Assembly: GCA_948742005.1 (NCBI GenBank)
Contig: CAPYQR010000005.1
Coordinates: forward strand, 1,815-26,601
Source: an uncultured bacterium
Lineage (GTDB): Bacteria; Cyanobacteriota; Vampirovibrionia; Gastranaerophilales; Gastranaerophilaceae
DNA length: 24,787 bases
Direction: 5' to 3'
The notes beneath the pieces are model-generated. The model searched no databases and was not told the DNA's origin. It saw nothing but the letters and a program-made list of their open reading frames with translations. The translations under genes were made by a program, and so were the position numbers. Shown piece by piece: positions 20,037-24,787 of the stretch. The stretch's first letter is position 1. Every line of letters starts with the position of its first letter.

Positions 20037-20732
20037 ATGACAAATTACAATTTAGTACCTTACAAAATCAATGATTCAAAAACTATTGAAGTTACGCAGA
20101 TTAAAGATGACGTCTGGTTAACCCAAAAGCAGATGGCAGAGTTGTTTGATTGCGATAAAAGAACGATTTCATATCACTTAATTAATATCTTTAATGATGA
20201 GGAACTGGACAGAAAAACAGCTGTCCAAGAAATTTGGACAACTGCAAATGATGGTAAACAGTACAATATGGATTACTACAACCTTGATGCCATAATTTCA
20301 GTCGGTTACAGAGTAAACTCCAAAAAAGGCGTTGCATTTAGACAATGGGCAACACGGGTTATAAAAAATAGAATAAAACAAGAATATTCAAGGCAAAATT
20401 CTTTCAAAAGCAATAAGATGGACCAAATAAACGAACGTGGTCAGAGATTAAGACAGTTAATGAAAACAAAAGGAATAACCCAAATGCAAGTTGCCAAAGA
20501 ATTGGGTTTTACTAACGAATATATTTGCACTTGTTTTTATGGAAAACATTTCAATCCAACTATTGAAAATTGGATTAAACAATTTATTGAAATATGTGAA
20601 GAAGAAGAAAATGAAAGACATTTTTTCAATAAATCAAAACAATTGTTAAATATAGCTTTAAAAGGCGATTTAAATGCCATTGAAAAGCTTAAATCTTTAT
20701 TGGATTCGGTTGCAATTGTTTATAAAGATTAG
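20037..20732 (+). CDS. RhuM-family protein with C-terminal helix-turn-helix
   Basis: A 231-residue protein. Residues 1-115 match the RhuM (virulence RhuM) domain: DDVWLTQKQMAELFDCDKRT (24-43, an HTH-like helix pair), YYNLDAIISVGYRVNSKKG (80-98) and FRQWATRVIK (101-110). Residues about 130-180 add a second helix-turn-helix (QRLRQLMKTKGITQMQVAKE), and the tail is charged and helical. RhuM proteins are of unsettled function and often lie near phage or mobile genes. Placed between the Ner-like and transposase genes, this one is probably a DNA-binding regulator or modulator. ATG at 20037 is preceded by AGGAG. An upstream TTG at 20007 would overlap the HTH gene and is rejected. Confidence 0.8.
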   Translation: MTNYNLVPYKINDSKTIEVTQIKDDVWLTQKQMAELFDCDKRTISYHLINIFNDEELDRKTAVQEIWTTANDGKQYNMDYYNLDAIISVGYRVNSKKGVAFRQWATRVIKNRIKQEYSRQNSFKSNKMDQINERGQRLRQLMKTKGITQMQVAKELGFTNEYICTCFYGKHFNPTIENWIKQFIEICEEEENERHFFNKSKQLLNIALKGDLNAIEKLKSLLDSVAIVYKD

Positions 20733-20743
20733 GAGTTTAAGCT

Positions 20744-20959
20744 ATGATACAGGATAATTTAACAATTTTAGTTTTAAGTGAAAAAGAAAAACCGGTTAAA
20801 AAAATTCAAAAGCTTAGCATGATTCAAATCATTAAGTTTTTAGCTTGTTTTTCCGCATCCGTTTTTGGAATGTATCAAACATTTCAAAGTTTGGATAGTT
20901 TCTTTTTTGCGATATTTTTCGTTTTGTATTTTTTATCTTTTGAATTGATTAAGGGGTAA
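20744..20959 (+). CDS. Small two-helix membrane protein
   Basis: A 71-residue protein with a basic, hydrophilic first third (EKEKPVKKIQKL) and two hydrophobic stretches, about 30-45 (IKFLACFSASVFGMYQ) and 50-66 (DSFFFAIFFVLYFLSFE). It has a good AGGAG site overlapping the RhuM stop and leads straight into the transposase gene. No family is recognised. Possible roles are superinfection exclusion or modification of the lysogen membrane, both inferred only from size, position and hydrophobicity. Confidence 0.6.
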   Translation: MIQDNLTILVLSEKEKPVKKIQKLSMIQIIKFLACFSASVFGMYQTFQSLDSFFFAIFFVLYFLSFELIKG

Positions 20960-20961
20960 TA

Positions 20962-22980
20962 ATGCTTAATAGCTTGAATTTTGAATATTTAAGTATAAAA
21001 ACCATAGCAAAATTAACAGGCATTAATTCCCGTACTTTGCAACGTCATTGCGAAAACGGAAAATATCAAACACGCAAAGTTAATACAAAAGGCGGAAAAT
21101 CGGGTTTAAAATATGAAATTTTATTTTCATCATTAGAATCCGAGCTTCAGCATAAAATAATTCTAAACTCCAAGTCTAGTTTAACAACACAAGGGGGCGG
21201 TTTTACTGATGGTTATTTGCATGATGCCCCCGTTTCTTTAAGTTTCCATAATACGTCTATCCAAGAGGGTGCGATAGATAAAAATTGCGCCCCTGTTTCT
21301 TTAGATTCAAACAGCAGTAATGCTTTAAATAATAAACCTGTAATCCCACAGGAAGCTAAAAAATTAGCTTTGGTTAAAGTTGATATTATTTCACATTGGC
21401 AAAATTTCAGAAAAGATAAAAAAAATAAAAAAGAAGCCGATGAAAACTTTGTCCTTGCTTTTAATAAAGGTTTGATTTCCGAAACACTGCTTAATTCCAT
21501 TAATAAAATTTCAATACGTTCCTTGCAGCGTTGGAATAAAACATTAAATGAAAATAAAGGCGATTATAATTCTTTAATTAATGCTTACAACTACACAGGC
21601 GAATCAGAATTAAATACATCTTTAACAGATATTGAAAAACAAGAATTTATTAAATTATATTATAACGATGCGCAATTCAATCTTGCAACCGCATATAATA
21701 TTCTAAAATATAAATTTAATCAAAACGGCTTAGAAATTAAATCTTTATCAACATTTAGAAGATTTGTCGAATACATCAAAAGAAATCATAACGATTTCAA
21801 CATTCTTTCAAGAAATGGCGAAAAAGCTCTTAAAGATGAAGTTGTGCCGTATATTAAAAGAGATACTTCCGATTTTGAAGTGGGAGATGTACTTGTGGCT
21901 GACGGCAACAAGCTTGATTTTATGGTAATCGACCCGTTTAAAGGTACACCCGTAAGAGCAACAATGGTTGTTTTTCAGGATTGGAAAAGTAAAGATATTG
22001 CAGGATATGAAATAATGCTAAGCGAAAATACCCAATGTATTTCTTCAGCCCTAAGAAATTCCATTCTGCGCTTAGGTAAAATTCCTAAATATGTTTATAT
22101 GGATAACGGCAAAGCCTTTAAGGGCGATTATTTCACAGGTGTTAAAAATTTTCAGGATTGCAATTTTCAAGGCATTTATCAAAATTTAGGCATAAAAACA
22201 ATATTTGCAAAACCATACAACGGCAGAGCAAAAGTTGTTGAAAGATTTTTTTCTGATTTTGTTAAATCCTGCCCGCCTGCAATCGGTTCATACATTGGAA
22301 GCAGCATTTCAAAACAGCCTGCACGCAACAAAAGAAACGAGAAATTTCACAAAGAATTGCATAAAAACGATAAAACCCCGACAATTCAGCAGGCAAAATT
22401 TATCATCGAAGAATGGCTTAAATATTACCGTTCACGACCACACCCGCACAATAAAAACGAAAAAATAGGAGATGTTTTTAATTCAGGCATTGGAAAAGGC
22501 GTTGATATTGATATGCTTGACGAATTAATGATGTCATCTGTTTTAAGAACCGTGCGCAAAAATACGATTCAGCTTTTCAATCAAGAATATATAAGCGAAA
22601 ACCTTTATGGAAGAACGGGTAAATTTGTAGTAAAATATAGCCTTTTTGATATTTCTAAAATAAAAATTTACTCTCAAAAAGGTGAATATATAGGCACTGC
22701 CTCAACCGTAGTTCCAGTAAAAGCCTTGGCAAGAGAATTTGGCGATGCGTGTGATTTATATAATTACAAAATGCAGCAAAAACGCCAGAACGCTTATATT
22801 AAAAGTACAATGCAAAAAACAAAAGCATTAATAGGTTCATCAAATCCGTTTGATGACATTCCTTGGACACAATTGCCCGATGATGTTGTGCAATTGAAGT
22901 CAAAACGCATAAAGAAAAATTTACAAATAACATGTTATGAAAATGCGCATTTACCCGCAAAAATAAAGTTAAATGTATAG
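20962..22980 (+). CDS. MuA-like DDE transposase
   Basis: A 672-residue transposase that pairs the phage ends and joins them to target DNA. An N-terminal HTH lies at about 10-55 (LSIKTIAKLTGINSRTLQRH). A serine/asparagine-rich linker spans about 70-125, and end-binding helices about 130-290. The RNase H core carries D314 (VADGNKLDF), D381 (YVYMDNGKAFKG) and E427 (KVVERFF). The first two are 67 residues apart, the same as D269-D336 of Mu. The second gap is 46 rather than 56. The C-terminal barrel includes FVVKYSLFDISKIKIY (about 555-570). The last 70 residues are basic and probably contact MuB or ClpX, as in Mu. Confidence 0.95.
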   Translation: MLNSLNFEYLSIKTIAKLTGINSRTLQRHCENGKYQTRKVNTKGGKSGLKYEILFSSLESELQHKIILNSKSSLTTQGGGFTDGYLHDAPVSLSFHNTSIQEGAIDKNCAPVSLDSNSSNALNNKPVIPQEAKKLALVKVDIISHWQNFRKDKKNKKEADENFVLAFNKGLISETLLNSINKISIRSLQRWNKTLNENKGDYNSLINAYNYTGESELNTSLTDIEKQEFIKLYYNDAQFNLATAYNILKYKFNQNGLEIKSLSTFRRFVEYIKRNHNDFNILSRNGEKALKDEVVPYIKRDTSDFEVGDVLVADGNKLDFMVIDPFKGTPVRATMVVFQDWKSKDIAGYEIMLSENTQCISSALRNSILRLGKIPKYVYMDNGKAFKGDYFTGVKNFQDCNFQGIYQNLGIKTIFAKPYNGRAKVVERFFSDFVKSCPPAIGSYIGSSISKQPARNKRNEKFHKELHKNDKTPTIQQAKFIIEEWLKYYRSRPHPHNKNEKIGDVFNSGIGKGVDIDMLDELMMSSVLRTVRKNTIQLFNQEYISENLYGRTGKFVVKYSLFDISKIKIYSQKGEYIGTASTVVPVKALAREFGDACDLYNYKMQQKRQNAYIKSTMQKTKALIGSSNPFDDIPWTQLPDDVVQLKSKRIKKNLQITCYENAHLPAKIKLNV

Positions 22981-22991
22981 GAGTTTTTAAA

Positions 22992-23927
22992 ATGACAATT
23001 GAAACAACAGCAAAAACACAAGAAACTAAAGAATTGCAAGAAGCAATTAAAAAGCTTATTGAAACCAAAAAAATCAATATTTCAACAATCGCAAGAGGCG
23101 TTAACAAATCAGCTTCAACAATAAGCCTTTATTTATCCGACAATTACAACGGCAGGGTTGATACTCTTGAAAATGACTTAAAAAACTATTTAAAGCTTTT
23201 TAAAAAACAAGAAAATATCGAATTTAAAACCTTAAACTTTATTGAAACCAATGTAACAAAAAGACTTTTTAACGCCGCTAATATGTGTCAAATGCGCGGA
23301 AAAATGGGAGTATGTTACGGCATCCCGGGAATTGGCAAAACAACCGCCATTTTAGAATATAAAAAAATTAGTTCGGGAATAATTGTTGTTGACCCGTTTG
23401 AACAAACTTCAGCACGAGAAGTTTTAAAACAAATAGCAGACCAATTAAAAGTTAATTATCACAATAATATGTCATTGGACGAATTTACAAACAATGTAAT
23501 CAAAAAACTTGAAAGAAATAAATATTTAATTGTTCTCGATGAAGCAGAAAATCTTAAAATAGATATTTTTAAAATAATCCGCAAAATTCACGATAAAACC
23601 AAAAACAACTGCGGAATTCTTTTTGTTGGTACAAATGAATTAAGATGTCTTTTATCAAAAGTTCAAAGCGGTTTTCCATATATTGCAAGCAGAATCGGTT
23701 ATGTTGAAAAATTGGATTCATTAAATATACCCGATATTGAAAAATTAATCATTCAATATTTTCCCAATTGTTCAAAAACTTTAATAAATTCTTTTGCAAA
23801 AGCCTGCAATTATAACGCAAGAAATATCCAAAATATGCTTGATTTATGTCTTGATATTATCCAATCAAATAATATTGAACTCAATATTGATGTAATCGAA
23901 ACAGCAAGGGAGAAACTTTTAATATGA
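22992..23927 (+). CDS. MuB-like AAA+ ATPase, target-DNA activator
   Basis: A 311-residue ATPase. A Cro-like HTH occupies about 26-52 (INISTIARGVNKSASTISLY), as in Mu B. The ATPase core shows Walker A GIPGIGKTT (110-118) and Walker B YLIVLDEAENL (178-188, D183/E184). Sensor-like FVGTNE follows near 214-219, and an arginine near SRIGYVEKL. MuB filaments bind target DNA and stimulate MuA, and give transposition immunity. It follows the transposase by 11 bases with GGAG before the ATG and overlaps the next gene by four bases (ATGA). Confidence 0.93.
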   Translation: MTIETTAKTQETKELQEAIKKLIETKKINISTIARGVNKSASTISLYLSDNYNGRVDTLENDLKNYLKLFKKQENIEFKTLNFIETNVTKRLFNAANMCQMRGKMGVCYGIPGIGKTTAILEYKKISSGIIVVDPFEQTSAREVLKQIADQLKVNYHNNMSLDEFTNNVIKKLERNKYLIVLDEAENLKIDIFKIIRKIHDKTKNNCGILFVGTNELRCLLSKVQSGFPYIASRIGYVEKLDSLNIPDIEKLIIQYFPNCSKTLINSFAKACNYNARNIQNMLDLCLDIIQSNNIELNIDVIETAREKLLI

Positions 23928-24364
23928 TTTCAAGCACACCAAAGCAACGCCAATTAATCGGCTGTTTTAGAAAACTTTTAAAAATTGATGATGATTTATA
24001 TTATTATGAAATGCTAAATTCTTTCAACGTTAAAAGCAGCAAAGATTTAAATTACACTCAGGCGGGAGAATTAATAAATAATCTCAAATTTAACGCAATA
24101 GAATTGAATTTATACAATCCAAAAGCCGAAAATGACAATTTAAAATTTAATAATCTTGCCTCAAGACAAGGTTTTGCAACACCAAAACAGCTAAGATTAA
24201 TTGATGTTCTTTGGAAAAATGTTTCAATTAAAGAAACGAATAAAGAAAAAGAAAAGGCGCTAAATTCTTTTATAGAAAGAATTACAGGCAAAAAAAGATT
24301 AAATTTTTTAACACAAAAAGACGTTTCTAAAGTAATCAAAGCAATAAAAGCTATGGAAAAATAG
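23924..24364 (+). CDS. GemA/gp16-like protein (DUF1018)
   Basis: A 146-residue basic protein of the DUF1018 family, which in Mu contains gp16 (GemA), reported to affect host gene expression and DNA topology. It has two similar halves: TPKQRQLIGCF (about 5-15) with SKDLNYTQAGELINNL, and TPKQLRLIDVL (about 86-96) with LNFLTQKDVSKVIKAIK. Such internal duplication is usual for the family. It is placed between MuB and Gam as in Mu's early operon, although more closely packed. The end overlaps the Gam ribosome site. Confidence 0.8.
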   Translation: MISSTPKQRQLIGCFRKLLKIDDDLYYYEMLNSFNVKSSKDLNYTQAGELINNLKFNAIELNLYNPKAENDNLKFNNLASRQGFATPKQLRLIDVLWKNVSIKETNKEKEKALNSFIERITGKKRLNFLTQKDVSKVIKAIKAMEK

Positions 24365-24372
24365 GAGGATTT

Positions 24373-24787
24373 ATGGCTAAGAAAAAAGAAAGTTTATACA
24401 AAAACTGGGAAGAAATCGACAATCAATTAAAGAAATTAGGAGAATTGAAAATTAGAAAAAACAAACTCGAGGGCGAACTCACCCTTAAAATTAACGAGCT
24501 AAAAAATGAATATAATGCCAAATGCGAAGCAATCACAAAAGAAATCAAAACAATTGAAAAAGAAATAACGCGATATTGCGAGCAAAACAAAGATTCATTT
24601 ATTAACAAAAGAAACAAAAAACTAAATTTTGGCATAATTACATACAGATTAAGCGAAAAAGTCGTATGCCCCTGTGTTGAAGCAGCAATAAAAGCCCTAA
24701 AAGCTTTAAATTTAGATTATTGCCTGCGCATCAAAGAAGAAATTGACAAAGACAAACTCAAAGAACTTGATTCAAACATTTTAACAA
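24373..24787 (+). CDS. gam: Host-nuclease inhibitor Gam (Mu Gam-like), partial
   Basis: At least 138 residues, cut by the right edge. Mu Gam binds free double-stranded ends and shields them from RecBCD, and it resembles eukaryotic Ku. Visible are a long N-terminal coiled coil (about 10-75; EIDNQLKKLGELKIRKNK, then EAITKEIKTIEKEITRYC), the FGIITYRLSEKVVCP strand (about 90-104), and the LDYCLRIKEEIDKDKLKEL end region. The start is ATG after a full AGGAGG at 24363-24368. The gene follows gp16 by eight bases, so it is part of the same early transcript. The C-terminus lies outside. Confidence 0.87.
   Translation, partial: MAKKKESLYKNWEEIDNQLKKLGELKIRKNKLEGELTLKINELKNEYNAKCEAITKEIKTIEKEITRYCEQNKDSFINKRNKKLNFGIITYRLSEKVVCPCVEAAIKALKALNLDYCLRIKEEIDKDKLKELDSNILT

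Overview
The window is the core of a Mu-like transposable bacteriophage with a P2/Mu-type contractile tail. It is an integrated prophage or a phage contig, and no clearly chromosomal host gene is visible. The DNA is strongly AT-rich, genes have ordinary AGGAG-type ribosome binding sites, TGA is used as a stop, and one promoter is a near-consensus sigma-70 type. That points to an AT-rich bacterium using Shine-Dalgarno initiation and argues against Bacteroidota. A gut lineage such as Gastranaerophilales or Elusimicrobiota is only a guess. The phage assignment itself is firm.

Layout. (1) Positions 1-6139, minus strand, form a head-and-tail operon: protease with nested scaffold, decoration protein, major capsid, gp36-like, gp37-like, tail sheath, tail tube, and a tail assembly chaperone with a -1 frameshift extension leaving the left edge. 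(2) Positions 6140-6300 are a divergent control region with an 8-bp dyad around two 11-bp direct repeats. (3) Positions 6301-18587, plus strand, hold a DNA-packaging and baseplate operon: two small genes, small and large terminase, portal, MuF fused to a probable nuclease-toxin domain, a folded non-coding stretch, then D, V, W, J, I baseplate/spike genes, a large tail fibre, an acidic accessory protein and a possible 24-residue membrane peptide. A terminator follows. (4) Positions 18695-19753, minus strand, carry a lysogeny unit: a LexA-type self-cleaving repressor and, behind it, a secreted PD-(D/E)XK-like protein. (5) Positions 19754-19872 are the switch region. (6) From 19873 to the right edge, plus strand, is the early operon: Ner/Cro-like regulator, RhuM-HTH protein, small membrane protein, MuA transposase, MuB ATPase, GemA/gp16 and a partial Gam.

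How the genes work together: the repressor and the small HTH protein contest the switch. MuA and MuB transpose and replicate the genome, Gam protects DNA ends, terminase and portal fill heads, and MuF may carry a toxin into the recipient. Relative to Mu, the protease-to-chaperone block is inverted against terminase-portal-F. The fibre genes also abut the repressor, so either the gene order is unusual or the phage ends meet near 18500-18695.

The least expected structure is a family of GC-rich hairpins scattered through the late genes. They sit between genes, inside the 3' end of the gp37-like gene, inside gpJ and beside the frameshift site. Flanking words are conserved while stem bases change in compensating pairs, which indicates selected RNA or mobile repeat elements.
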